From Schizosaccharomyces osmophilus (lineage: Eukaryota; Ascomycota; Schizosaccharomycetes; Schizosaccharomycetales; Schizosaccharomycetaceae), in contig NC_079240.1 in the NCBI RefSeq assembly GCF_027921745.1, positions 985,001-1,049,000 on the forward strand: a stretch of 64,000 bases of DNA, in the 5' to 3' direction. The position numbers and the translations under genes were made by a program. The notes under the pieces were generated by a model that did not search any database, was not told where the DNA came from, and was given only the letters and a program-made list of their open reading frames with translations. Shown here one piece after another: positions 50,308 through 60,846 of the stretch (position 1 is its first letter; every line of letters starts with the position of its first letter).

Positions 50308-53300
50308 ATGGAATACGATTTTGAATCTGATCTAAGTAGTCATTTAGATGGTTCCTTGCCTGATTTGGAGGAGGATATAGAGTTGAATCATGCTGCTGAA
50401 AGTGTTTCCAGCAATCACGATGATGGATCTCATATTTCAACACCTGCATTAAAACGAAAACTAGAAATTGAACCAATTGCATCTAATGAAACTACCCAAG
50501 GATCAACAATCACTTCAAACAATACTCAAAACACAACTAAAGACCCGTCATACAGTTTGCTCAGTAAGTATTTATCCTTCAAAAAATGAAGATTTTTGCT
50601 ATATGGAAACTAATTAGATCTTTTAGATGATTTAATGGATGAAAGCATTTCTACGGATTTACTGAGCACCAAATGGCGTTCCTACTCTGAAACGGATTCG
50701 TTTGAATCAACGCGTGGATTTCTCAATCTTATTTTGCTAGTAAGAGACTACTGCTTTTTACATGCTAATTATTTTAGTCTTGTAATTGTCAACCTTTTTT
50801 AAACCACTTTGACATGGAGGATATGGAATCCATACCTGAAACATTAGCTCAAATACAATCTTCAACTTTTAATTTTGTATGCAAATCTCGCTTTCTTTGG
50901 AAATTAACCAATCGTCTAGAACGACACTTTTGCAGAACCGTACTTATATGCATGCTCAACAGTTATAGGAAAGTCATTCAGAACCAAGCTTCGTTTTCTC
51001 GTTGATGAACTCATTGCTATGTCTATAGAAAAGGACAAAATATCAACCGCATCTTATATGGAAACTATTAAATCTTGGATAATATGTATGACTACTAGCC
51101 CATGGTTATCTATCCGACATACTTCAAGCGCCGTTTCATGCATGTTCTACGTCTCACTCGCAAACGCGCTTTCCAATATCCAAGGTGGTAACAATTCCAA
51201 TGAAGGGGATGCAGATCAAGTTTTGCTCGAGAATCTTAATTATCTATTCGATGATATTTACAAAAGGTAATTCGAACGCTTGTATCTGAGATCAAAAATT
51301 TGACCGAAAACAGTGCTATATTAATAAGAATACGTGATACGAGATCTATTATCCGATTGGAATGCTTTATGGCAATTCACGAGTGTTGCCTACTGCTTCC
51401 ATCTCATCTTCAGGATAGATCAACATTATTGTATCTCGGATGGGGGCTTTCTGATACTGTAAGCTAAGATTCCTATGAAAAACTTATTAACTTTATTCTT
51501 TAAGGATGCAAAAATTCGAAAGTCTGCTTTAAAAATCATTCAACAACTTTTTATAAATGAGCGAAAACAAGGGCTATCACTTTCTTCACTTAATTTTTTA
51601 GAAAGGTTTTCATCTAAAATTGCAGAAATCTGCAGATATGACATAGAAAGTGTTCGTGCAGTTGCACTTCAATTATGCTTTCAATTGATAGACCATCAGT
51701 TACTCAACCGGGAAGACATAGAAATGCTTTGTTACAGCATTTTTAACAAAAAGGCTCAAATTCGTTTACCAGTCATGAAGTTATTAACGAAGTACTGTGA
51801 TCAAACCATGGAAGGCTTTCTCCAAGAATCAACGAAAGAGATTAGTCTCAAAAAGATCCTTACACAAGAAAATTACAAAATATCAAATTCTGCTTTTAAA
51901 AACCTTTATAAGAAAAATTTGATATTTTCTATTATTGCACACGCCTTGGAAGTATGGACTATTGAAAACAACCAGAAGGAATCCTCACAAGCAGATGAAG
52001 TAAATAATGAAAAATCCGTTTGGCCCTTTGGTTTTAATTTGGAGGCCAATCGTTTGAAAAATTCCGAAGAATGGAAAGTGTACGAGTGCAGTATGTTATC
52101 TGTTCATAATGAATTGGGCTCGTTGGGTTCTTGGGAAGAAGTCTTTGACTATTTACTTTTTGACCATGTTAATCATTTGGATGCTAATAGCATTTTAAAA
52201 CATTGTGCACCAAATGAGAAAATAGTCGACTTATTATCTTCCTATGTGTATTTCTGTCTAAACCTTATTGAAAAGCCTGCCTTGTTGAAAAAGAAATCCG
52301 TAAGACACATAACATTGCGTTTTGCATATTCTAATTACTTTAGTCTGATTCAAATTATATCTCAAAACAGTTACATCTACTGCATGAGCTGCCTCTACTG
52401 ATGAAGAAATATCGAGAACGTAACGTTGCAAGCTATTACTTTATTAAAAGTTTGGATTATATTCAAGAGCAAACTCTGGCCTTACCGGAATCAAGAAAAG
52501 ATATGTTGGCCTTATTGACAGAAGTGGAGTATGCTGCCAAAGCATCTAGTACTTTCCAAATTAACTTAATATGTGGTGAATTCTTTCACAGAATAATAAA
52601 CCTGAACCTTATAGCAAGCGAAATTCAATTAAATGTTAAACTTTATATCGCTTCTGTGACGGACAACTTAATGGAAGAATTACAGGAATTCTTAAAATAC
52701 ATTCAGTCAGCCCGTAAGACATCCAATCACGATCAAAAGTACGAGAGCTTGCGATTTGAAAATACACATCTAACTGATAGCAGGGTTGAAAGACTGGTAA
52801 CTCAGTTAAAATTTTACTGTGGTTTTATTCGAAACATTGGTACTTCTTCTGAAAAAAGTGCTACCACACTGCGTCTTGTCTCTGACTTGTTGGAGATTTG
52901 CAAGCAGGAAGAAGATGAACTGCTTTTATATTCATGCTTAAGGACTATATTCTTATGCATCCTCCCTGAACTAAATCGTCAATGTTCAAACGAAATTATG
53001 GAAACTTACTTCAGTGTAGTCTTAGAAGCATCGAGTTTGTTGTCAGACCGCACAAAGGAGCTTTTCACAGGAAAACTTTTTGTACGTCAATCGGGTTTAC
53101 ACGTTCTTTAAACTAACTAATGATAGTCTACAATTGTAATTTTAAGTGTCTACTTTGGAAAATCGGTTTTGGCTGGCACGTCGCGACTTAATGGTAATGA
53201 GTTAAATGACATCAAAACATTAAACATTGAAGAGCAGCTTGCGACACTTAAAAGTTTATCAAAACAATTAAAGAACAGTGAATCAAACAGATCAGTACAA

Positions 53301-53432
53301 CCATCAATACTGGAGGATGAAAAGGAACAAGGGTTATGGAACAATTTATTTGAAGACTGGTATCCTAATCATTGTAAGGATCCCTTACTTCTGGTTGATT
53401 TAATGCAAGGCCTAAAAAAACTTGTTTTGTAG
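50308..53432 (+). CDS. rec11: Rec11, meiosis-specific STAG/SA-type cohesin subunit (8 exons)
   Basis: Exons: 50308-50563, 50627-50739, 50778-50876, 50920-51266, 51329-51458, 51505-52299, 52344-53081 and 53127-53432, giving 927 aa (S. pombe Rec11 is about 923). All junctions keep phase. Introns are 38-63 bp with GTAAGT, GTAAGA, GTATGC, GTAATT, GTAAGC, GTAAGA and GTACGT donors and mostly CTAAT/CTAAC or TTAAC branches. The protein has a disordered acidic start, then the STAG helical region: AEPYLYACSTVIGKSFRTKLRFLVDELIA, SIRHTSSAVSCMF (equivalent to the SA 'RHT' helix) and YKRIRDTRSIIRLECFMAIHECC, LGWGLSDTDAKIRKSAL. Rec11 joins Rec8 on chromosome arms in meiosis. The acceptor of intron 4 is ambiguous (51314 or 51329). 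Confidence 0.9.
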
Positions 53433-53991
53433 CTGTGAAACAGATTCCTTGAGTTTTAAAAGACTAATCTGGAGAAAAAGGCATGTCTTATCAACATGCT
53501 CATTAAAGTACAAGACGGTTTGAAGAGAAATGAAAGTGAAACTGTTTATATAGGTAGTTAAGTTATTATTGAATAATAGAATTTAAAGAATTATGCTTCA
53601 CTGAGGATGCGGACGAAATCGATCAATTTATTTTATACCTATATGCGATAGTGAAAATGTGCAAATTACTGGGCGTCAAAATTTTATGAATAAAATGCAA
53701 CTTTTTGTTTTTTTCATAGAAAAACATATGAACATGAAAAAGAAAAAAAGAAAAAACTATTTCTAAAAAACCGTCGTATTACTAACTGTAGCGCTGCTAG
53801 GATATGTTATTTCACCAGGTATTGGCAATTTATTCTGTTCTCCACCAACATAGCTCCCTCGAGAAAATTCAGGTAGAGGGCTAAAAATAACCTTTTTATT
53901 GGTCTTAAAAAAAAAGGGAAAAAGGTATTAATAGTAAATACAAAGAATTATCGGCTTAACATCGAGAACTTCTCGATTTTGAGAATTTACG
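53433..53991. other. Intergenic region upstream of the REI1-like gene
   Basis: This 559-bp AT-rich region is the rec11 3' part and the rei1 promoter. It includes A-rich stretches and a 7-bp hairpin just before the next start codon (listed separately). No gene was recognised. Confidence 0.5.
53961..53977 (+). repeat. 7-bp inverted repeat in the rei1 5' leader
   Basis: ATCGAGA and TCTCGAT are separated by ACT and end 14 bp before the ATG at 53992. In RNA this would be a small hairpin next to the start codon; in DNA it could be a dimer-binding site. Confidence 0.5.
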
Positions 53992-55353
53992 ATGGCCACT
54001 ACATTCTCATGTACAACTTGCCATGTAGCATTTCACAGTGCTGATTCTCAGAAAATCCATTGGAAATCTGATTGGCATCATTATAATTTGAAGAGAAAAG
54101 TGGCTAGCCTTCCTCCCTTGTCTGCTGAAGTCTTTGCTGAGAAAATTCTCTCTATCCAAAAACATAATGAAGCTGTTCAGAAAAAAGCTGAGTTTTATCG
54201 TGAGTGCAACTTTTGCAACAAAAACTTCTATTCAGAAGGCGCCTATTCTTCTCATTTGGCTTCAAAGAAGCATCGCGAAAGTGTTCGTAATTCTGAGATG
54301 AAGTCCCGTACGGACAATTTGAAACAAGATGAAACAAGCAGCGTCACCTCGTCAACCCTTTCTATGGGAGAACCTGTCGATGAAAGTGCTGGAGAAGAAG
54401 AACTTCAAAACTTGTCAAAACGCTTGGCATCTGAGTCGGTTTCAATCTCTGATCCTTCTTTGAGGAATGAATCCAACTCAAAGGATACTCCTCAAGCACA
54501 AGCATCCGCTTCAAAGGCACCCGCTGACCCAACTTCGGAAGACTTTGAAAAGGAACTCGCTCGTCGTGTAAGCCAAAAACTGGGTCTAAAAGACTGCCTC
54601 TTTTGTAATGCTTCTTTCTCTTCTTTTGAAGCAAGCAAGAAGCACATGAAAGCGATTCACAGCTTGTTCATTCCCGAACGAGAATTTGTTGTGGACGAAC
54701 CCGGACTGTTTGAATATTTAGCTGAAAAGGTTTCTATTGGTTACACTTGCTTAACATGCAACCGTCAATTCAAATCATTGGAGGCTGTTCGCTCTCACAT
54801 GCAGCAAAAAGGACATTTCTCTATTGCTTATGATACTGAGGAGGAACAACTTGAGCTTTCTGATTTCTACGATTTCACTGCTTCCTATCCTGAGTACGAC
54901 AAACCTCAAGAGATTATTGATGTAGAAAACGCAGAAAATGATGAGAATTGGGAAGACGCTTCCAGTGACTCTGACTCCAGTGTAGATAGCATGGATGTTG
55001 GTAGAGTGCCTATAGCTGACGAGTACGAACTTCATCTGCCCACTGGTGCTCGTGCCGGTCATCGTTCTTTGTCTCGTTATTTCCGTCAAAACATTCGTCC
55101 TCCCAGTACTACTGCCGTCGGTGATGGTGCTGCTGTTCATCAGAATGTTGCTAGACATGCCACCAGCGGAGAAGCGATGGCTCGCAGCCGCGCTGTGGAA
55201 AGTAGTCTTGCTGGTGTCAAAGACGGAAGGAAAAAATTCAGTGCCTCTCATATCAATACACACCAAGATCGTCAAAAGAAAGAGCGGTTTTTCACCAAAA
55301 TTGCCTATAAGAATAATACGAAGCGTCACTATCGGGATCCACTTTTGCAATAA
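53992..55353 (+). CDS. rei1: REI1/ZNF622-family pre-60S cytoplasmic maturation factor
   Basis: Single exon, 453 aa. Four C2H2 fingers are visible: FSCTTCHVAFHSADSQKIHW (from residue 6), CNFCNKNFYSEGAYSSHLASKKH (from about 73), CLFCNASFSSFEASKKHMKAIH (from about 202) and CLTCNRQFKSLEAVRSHMQQKGH (from about 252). Between fingers 2 and 3 lies a Ser-rich acidic linker. The end carries the conserved LPTGARAGHRSL and the final HYRDPLLQ. The family helps release Arx1/Alb1 from late pre-60S subunits and probes the polypeptide tunnel. Yeasts can have two related genes (REI1, REH1); the call here is family-level. An Alb1-like partner is encoded at 11.4 kb. Confidence 0.9.
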   Translation: MATTFSCTTCHVAFHSADSQKIHWKSDWHHYNLKRKVASLPPLSAEVFAEKILSIQKHNEAVQKKAEFYRECNFCNKNFYSEGAYSSHLASKKHRESVRNSEMKSRTDNLKQDETSSVTSSTLSMGEPVDESAGEEELQNLSKRLASESVSISDPSLRNESNSKDTPQAQASASKAPADPTSEDFEKELARRVSQKLGLKDCLFCNASFSSFEASKKHMKAIHSLFIPEREFVVDEPGLFEYLAEKVSIGYTCLTCNRQFKSLEAVRSHMQQKGHFSIAYDTEEEQLELSDFYDFTASYPEYDKPQEIIDVENAENDENWEDASSDSDSSVDSMDVGRVPIADEYELHLPTGARAGHRSLSRYFRQNIRPPSTTAVGDGAAVHQNVARHATSGEAMARSRAVESSLAGVKDGRKKFSASHINTHQDRQKKERFFTKIAYKNNTKRHYRDPLLQ

Positions 55354-55933
55354 TTTCTTGAAATCATTGTGTCTTTTTATAATATAATTTTGTTATGAAA
55401 GAAAAAAAAAGGGATCTATTTGGTTAGTAAAGCTTTATACTGGTATTGGTCTGTTTATGAATATCTTAGTTAGTTGGTTGATCTGAAAACACTGATGCTT
55501 GACTATGTTTTAGGATTTTTGATAAATATATATAAGTGCTCCTGTTAGCATAGACAAAGGCATCATTTGGTTTCATGTATCTTTTAATCCAATAACATCT
55601 ATAAAATGAGTCGTTTAAGTCGTTTATTTTAATTTAAAATAAAAATTATACATTATAAAGTAAGATCTAAGCTTCTTCTCAATTGAGCGAAGTATACCAA
55701 TGAACGTCAATTTCTTTGACTCACTTTTTGTTGGATGAAGACAAAAATTATTTCTTTGTAACAAAATTAAGGACTATATACCGCTTTGCTATACTAAGCA
55801 GAATAGTATAAAAAGAGCGACAATAAGATTTGATATAGCACGGATGAAGTGAGTATTTAGTCGCATGAAGTGAGAAATCTTCCAAAGGAAAGGGTATATG
55901 TAAAATAGCATATCAAAAAAAGTTTTAATTCTT
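55354..55933. other. Convergent 3' region between rei1 and vgl1
   Basis: This 580-bp AT-rich region lies between convergent stops. It contains a 10-bp direct repeat ATGAAGTGAG (55844-55853 and 55865-55874, 21-bp spacing) near the vgl1 3' end. No gene is seen. Confidence 0.5.
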
Positions 55934-58900
55934 TTAATCTTGAGACTCACTTAAGCGTTCAATGATCAAATCTTTCGCTTTAGCAGCTCCAGAGTGACTT
56001 CCCTGGATGACAATGATATCGACACCTGGTGTACGGGGAACGTCAATTTTAACTTGAGCAGCCTTGCGAATCTTGTTAATGGCGGAGCCACCAGCACCAA
56101 TAATATGGCGATGCAAGTTAGGAGGAACAGAAAGATAGCCAGTGCATTCTTCTTCAAGTTGCTTAAGGCTCTTTTCCAAAGCAGTAATGGCCTTTTCAAC
56201 GTTTTCCTTATGTCCTCTAATGGTCAGGGTTGAACTACCATCAGTATTCTTTTGCTTGGTAACCAACTTCCAAGGATAAGGGCCTTCTTCGTTATCCTCA
56301 AGCACAACTTCGGAACCTTCCAATTGTTTATTAACACCAGGTACGTCCACAAACACCTTGAGATCGTTGCGAAGTCTTCTGATAAATGGACCATTCGTTA
56401 ATCGCTCACACAAAATATTGGATACCTCAAGGGTTTCTGCGTATTGACTAGCAACTTTTTCTTGAATCATTTTAATAGCCTTATCACAGTTCTCGGGGCT
56501 ACCGATAATTGTAATCTTAACAAGTTGCTCAGGATCTAAAACATTGGGAATTGTAAGAGAAGTTGATGTTTTCTTTTCAATATCACGACGGCTGCTTCCC
56601 ATTCTTCCAATGATAGAACTGATGCTACGTTGAGGAACATCAACGGTTTTTTCAACTTGATTCTTAAGTTCCTCCACAATTTGCAAGAAACGAGATTCCA
56701 AAGCTTCAACAAGTTGCTTGTTGCCACGTAACACAACAGAATTGCGATCTTCGTCAGAACTGCCATTGGAAAAGCTTACAAGACGAGCAGTTTCGGCTTT
56801 GTCGGCTGTACCGCCGCATTCCTTGATAATTTCTTGTAAGTTACTTCCACTAGGACCAATAAGGAAACGGTGGTATTCACGATCAATTTTGACAACTTTC
56901 TCAACTTGATTTTTTATTTCGTCAGCAATAACTTTGATTTCCTGGATGGCACCTTGAACATTTTCTTTAGAACCTCGTACTGAAACATTAATTGCACCCT
57001 CAGACCTTTCGTCTCCAATATCAATTTTGACGTCGTGTTGAGCACGAATTTTTTCTACAGTAGCACCGTTCCGGCCAACGATTCTAGAAGCAGCCTTAGA
57101 AGGGATTTCTATTGCTTCGCTATAAGCAATAGATTTTTCATATTCATAAAGTTCAATGAGCTCTTGCTTAGCAGAAGCAACAGCCTTTTTGCTACCACGG
57201 ATGACAATTTCATCAGCTGATGAAGGTTTAGTAGCTTCACCTCCGGTAGCGCTCAAGTCGTCTTCACGAGGAAAACGAACACGGACAGTAAACTTTTCCT
57301 CCAAGCGTTTAACATATTTTCCGCTGGCACCAATAAGCTGGCGATGGAATTCATTGGGGATGGTAACCCGGATTATGGTATCATCCATGAGAGCTTGGAC
57401 TTGAGCTTCAATACGAGATTTAGTTTCTTCAACATTCTTTTTAATACCTTGAATGCGTACTTGTCCTTCTTCAACATTTATTTGAACACCAAAATCTTCT
57501 CGAAGAGTGGATACATTGCTTCCATTTTTGCCGATAATATTCTTTGAATATTGAGCGGGAAAATTAAATTCAGCAACGTATGAGTGAAGAATCTCATGAT
57601 TCTTTGCATCTCTGACTAGTTGTTTTATTTCATTGGTGATACGTTGAACGTCGTTCGAAAATCCTCGAACATAGACATCATCATCAGTAGAGTCAGAGCG
57701 ATAAGAGACCTTACCAAGCTGAACGATAACATTTTCCTCAGAGTTACCAAGGATTGCCTTCAGCGTAGTACCCTTTGGTCCCACTATATGCTTATGATAA
57801 ACAGAAGGTACTTGGAAAGTTTCAGAGACAATCTTAGCGGAGGCATCAGCAGAAGATTTAATGCGTTCACCCAAAGTTGCCAATTCTTCTTGAATCTGTT
57901 CAGGAAGCTTTTCATCAGCCGATCCAGTAAAACAAAGAATGACACTTGAGTCATCCTCACCATTATCACCGATGAGCAATTCGACGCTATGATCAGCTCT
58001 GAGCTTTTGCAAATTTTTACCTTTAGATCCGATAACATAACGCTGCAAGAGAGGATCAATCTCTACATTATAAAATTTATGAGGAGGAAACTGCCCAATA
58101 ATCTTAATCAACGTAGCACGAGCGTTGAGAACGTTCTCACCGTCTTTACTAGAAATTTCAACGATGACAGATTTATTAGTAGGTTCCTGGAGCTCTTCAC
58201 GCTTGGGAAGATGGAATTGAACTTTCAAGGCATTCTCATATTGAGAAAGGAACTTTGAGCGAATGAAAAATCTTGCAAGCAGGTTAGCATGGCTAAAAGG
58301 ATCCTTCAAAGAAGTGAAGACATTGGAAACATTGACAGCATCAATGACTGTAGAGTTAGCACGCTCCATCGTCATTTTAATACCATCACTAATATTCATT
58401 GCAGGGCCACGAACACTGACAATGTCTGATTCGCTATTGATAGGAGGGAGTATAACTGAACAGCCAGTGCTTCTCAAAATATCTTGAATACCAGCACTCT
58501 TTTCTCCGTTAATAAACCGATGTTGACGACGAGGGACAGGAATCATAGTGGGAATTGTAGTACGAGCTAATTCCTCAGCCTTTCCTTGTAAGAAAAGAGC
58601 ACATTCACGAACGCAAGACTTTTCGCCAAATAAGACAATGGGATTAACTGGCAAATTGCTGTCGGAGTATGCAAATGGTATTTGGACTTTCAGATCTTTG
58701 CCCTGTTCGTATTCGGCAATATTTGAACCATCGGCTCCACGAAGCAAATTGTACAAATCGGTAGGAATTGTGTTAATGCGAATAGTAGTATGACTAGTGC
58801 GTTCGTTTATTATAGATTCAATTTCTTTTTTGGCGAGTTCAGCGCCTTCAAAGTCGCCTTCAATGGTAACGGAAGTCAAATCGTACTGAGGTTCCATTTC

Positions 58901-59818
58901 GTCCAATGAAGTTGGAGAAGAGAGTGTGGACTTTTCGTTCTTCGTAAAGCTATCATTGTCATCAGCGGCAGATGAGTTGCGCTTTGGGATTTGAATTCGG
59001 GTGCCGGTACGGTCCATGATGGTCTTGAGGTTCTGACCATTGGAACCGATAACAGCACCGACAACAAAGACAGGGCAAGGAACAATAATGGTGTTTCGAC
59101 GACCGATGGACCTGATGATTTGTCTGTGGGCTGCCTTGACAGAAGCAACTTTACCTTGAATTAAAAAGGTGGTATTTTTCGTCTTGGATGCAGTTGAGAC
59201 ATTTATACGGGTAGAGGTTTGCAGCATAATTGTACGGACAATATCGGCAACAGAGTTTGGTTTTCCAGTAAACGAAAGGCGAGATATTTGCTGGTCAGGA
59301 CCCAAAATCAAAGTGTCTGTCATATAATCCGTTTCTTTGGAAGTAGAAGCGGTCCTGCTAGAAGAAGTAGGTGAGTTAGCTGAAGAAGCGGTATCATCGT
59401 TAGCTGCTGAGCCAACGCCAGCTGCCTTTCGAACCCAAGAAGGATTCTTTGGTTTATTAGTGTTGACTTTGGGCGAAAGGGTAGGAAATGCAGCCTCTGA
59501 ATGCACATCAACAGCGGGTTTTTGCGATGTGCTTCTTAATGAAGCAGGTTTTGAGTGGTTCTCAACCGCATGCTTCTTCTGTAATAACGCAGAAGGAGGA
59601 AGATTTTCGGTTTCTTCTTGTGAAGGCACAGCGGCAGTTGCATTGTCTAAGGTTTCATGCTTCACACCACTGATTTCGGAAACGTTGGATGCGAGTGATC
59701 CATCATACTGTACCTTTAAGTCTTCATTACCGGCAGCTGGGAAACCGGAGGAGGCGTTCGTAGCTTCGATATTGTTCGTAGTCATGGTGAATTGTTCGGA
59801 AGTAAAGAGATTTTCCAT
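55934..59818 (-). CDS. vgl1: Vgl1, vigilin: multi-KH-domain RNA-binding protein
   Basis: Single exon, 1294 aa (S. pombe Vgl1 is about 1291). After a 100-residue disordered N-terminus come about a dozen KH domains through to residue 1290. The KH GXXG-type loops are visible many times: IGSNGQNLK, IGSKGKNLQK, VGPKGTTLK, IGKNGSNVS, IGASGKYVK, VGRNGATVE, IGPSGSNLQ, IGRMGSSRR and IGAGGSAIN. A few repeats have degenerate loops (RGADGSNI, the RRQHRFINGEKSAG block). Vigilins bind mRNAs and ribosomes at the ER; in fission yeast Vgl1 goes to stress granules on heat shock. The gene is convergent with rei1. Confidence 0.95.
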   Translation of the reverse strand: MENLFTSEQFTMTTNNIEATNASSGFPAAGNEDLKVQYDGSLASNVSEISGVKHETLDNATAAVPSQEETENLPPSALLQKKHAVENHSKPASLRSTSQKPAVDVHSEAAFPTLSPKVNTNKPKNPSWVRKAAGVGSAANDDTASSANSPTSSSRTASTSKETDYMTDTLILGPDQQISRLSFTGKPNSVADIVRTIMLQTSTRINVSTASKTKNTTFLIQGKVASVKAAHRQIIRSIGRRNTIIVPCPVFVVGAVIGSNGQNLKTIMDRTGTRIQIPKRNSSAADDNDSFTKNEKSTLSSPTSLDEMEPQYDLTSVTIEGDFEGAELAKKEIESIINERTSHTTIRINTIPTDLYNLLRGADGSNIAEYEQGKDLKVQIPFAYSDSNLPVNPIVLFGEKSCVRECALFLQGKAEELARTTIPTMIPVPRRQHRFINGEKSAGIQDILRSTGCSVILPPINSESDIVSVRGPAMNISDGIKMTMERANSTVIDAVNVSNVFTSLKDPFSHANLLARFFIRSKFLSQYENALKVQFHLPKREELQEPTNKSVIVEISSKDGENVLNARATLIKIIGQFPPHKFYNVEIDPLLQRYVIGSKGKNLQKLRADHSVELLIGDNGEDDSSVILCFTGSADEKLPEQIQEELATLGERIKSSADASAKIVSETFQVPSVYHKHIVGPKGTTLKAILGNSEENVIVQLGKVSYRSDSTDDDVYVRGFSNDVQRITNEIKQLVRDAKNHEILHSYVAEFNFPAQYSKNIIGKNGSNVSTLREDFGVQINVEEGQVRIQGIKKNVEETKSRIEAQVQALMDDTIIRVTIPNEFHRQLIGASGKYVKRLEEKFTVRVRFPREDDLSATGGEATKPSSADEIVIRGSKKAVASAKQELIELYEYEKSIAYSEAIEIPSKAASRIVGRNGATVEKIRAQHDVKIDIGDERSEGAINVSVRGSKENVQGAIQEIKVIADEIKNQVEKVVKIDREYHRFLIGPSGSNLQEIIKECGGTADKAETARLVSFSNGSSDEDRNSVVLRGNKQLVEALESRFLQIVEELKNQVEKTVDVPQRSISSIIGRMGSSRRDIEKKTSTSLTIPNVLDPEQLVKITIIGSPENCDKAIKMIQEKVASQYAETLEVSNILCERLTNGPFIRRLRNDLKVFVDVPGVNKQLEGSEVVLEDNEEGPYPWKLVTKQKNTDGSSTLTIRGHKENVEKAITALEKSLKQLEEECTGYLSVPPNLHRHIIGAGGSAINKIRKAAQVKIDVPRTPGVDIIVIQGSHSGAAKAKDLIIERLSESQD

Positions 59819-60846
59819 AAATCAGGTTCCAGAAAGTGTATCCAATAAGAGAATGACTGGTTAAAAAGCAAAAAGTAAATCGTTGAGACTCCAAACGAGA
59901 TTAAGTCGCAATGTTCTTTATGAAATGTACTATGTTTTTACACAAATATTCCTTTGAGCGTCAAGGCGCTATAAGTAGAAGTAAAGAAAGAAGTAAGAAG
60001 TTGACGACTGAATCTTGTACTGTTTCAGTCTGATTATTTCTACGAATAAAGTCGCGTCGACTATGGATATTCGTTCAGTGCAAGCCTTATTCTCTGGTGT
60101 TCTATACTACTGGTGTACTGAAATAGCGATCGATAACGAGGACTGGCGTTGTCTTTTTAAATAGTATTAATAAACAAAGTCCTTGGTTTTCATTCTTATA
60201 TGATAATGTTTCGTTTGGTCTTGGCTTTTGTAGAATAATAGAATGCTTATAAAAATCCTGTATTCGGAACTAGCAGAATACAAAAAGTTACGACATTGAT
60301 GCAGACTACTACTCTCGATACTTTCAAATACTTATCATCAAGTTGTTCCTACACGAGATATTTTTCCCTAATTGCCTGCATATTCAATAGATATACAAGT
60401 GTATTGCTTTTCAGCTATGGAAACATGCTACAATCGATGAGCATGTATATTGTAAGCTGACTTTTGAAGGCAAAAGTCAAATTGCCAAATAAGGATTGTA
60501 ATCCTTATAGCATCCTATGAATAATCCCATATTCATTAAAAGAAAATAGATATAAATTGTTCGTTAAGTCTTCGAAAAGATAGACGGTTTGTTAAATCAC
60601 AGAGATAGAATCGTAACCACTGTTAGATCAGGAAATACGTATATATAGTTATATTAGATAAAAGAATGAATGCATGTAGAAAAGGAATCGACAAAGCACC
60701 GATGTAAAACTCCAACTTTACCATTGTGTTTCAAATCAAGAATTTAATAGTTCAACACAATATTTAAACATAGAAAAAGCGACGAAACTCTAACCCAGAC
60801 TAAGATAAAATGGCATAAATGTATAGATCAACCATGCTTGAGATTT
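59819..60846. other. 1.0-kb gene-free region between dfp1 and vgl1
   Basis: It includes the vgl1 promoter at its right-hand logic (minus-strand gene starting at 59818) and the dfp1 3' part. A GTCGCGTCGAC word (60051-60061) lies about 235 bp upstream of the vgl1 start. Three perfect inverted repeats in a row at 60423-60508 are listed separately. No coding frame was recognised. Confidence 0.55.
60423..60508. repeat. Three consecutive perfect inverted repeats
   Basis: (1) ACATGCT / AGCATGT, 60423-60429 and 60440-60446, 10-nt spacer. (2) TGACTTTTG / CAAAAGTCA, 60458-60466 and 60471-60479, 4-nt spacer. (3) ATAAGGATT / AATCCTTAT, 60489-60497 and 60500-60508, 2-nt spacer. All stems are fully paired. 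The three hairpins are 11 and 9 nt apart and lie outside any gene. They could be a structured RNA or a set of binding sites. Confidence 0.7.

Noticed and set aside
53082-53146. Alternative end of rec11 intron 7 at TTTTAAG (53146)
   Set aside because: With the GTACGT donor it puts the downstream exon out of frame. The acceptor at 53126 keeps the frame open to the stop.
54775-55350. 191-codon open frame on minus inside rei1, and 59337-59864 (175 codons, +) inside vgl1
   Set aside because: Both are antisense to conserved genes, have no family features, and do not have their own promoter-like context.
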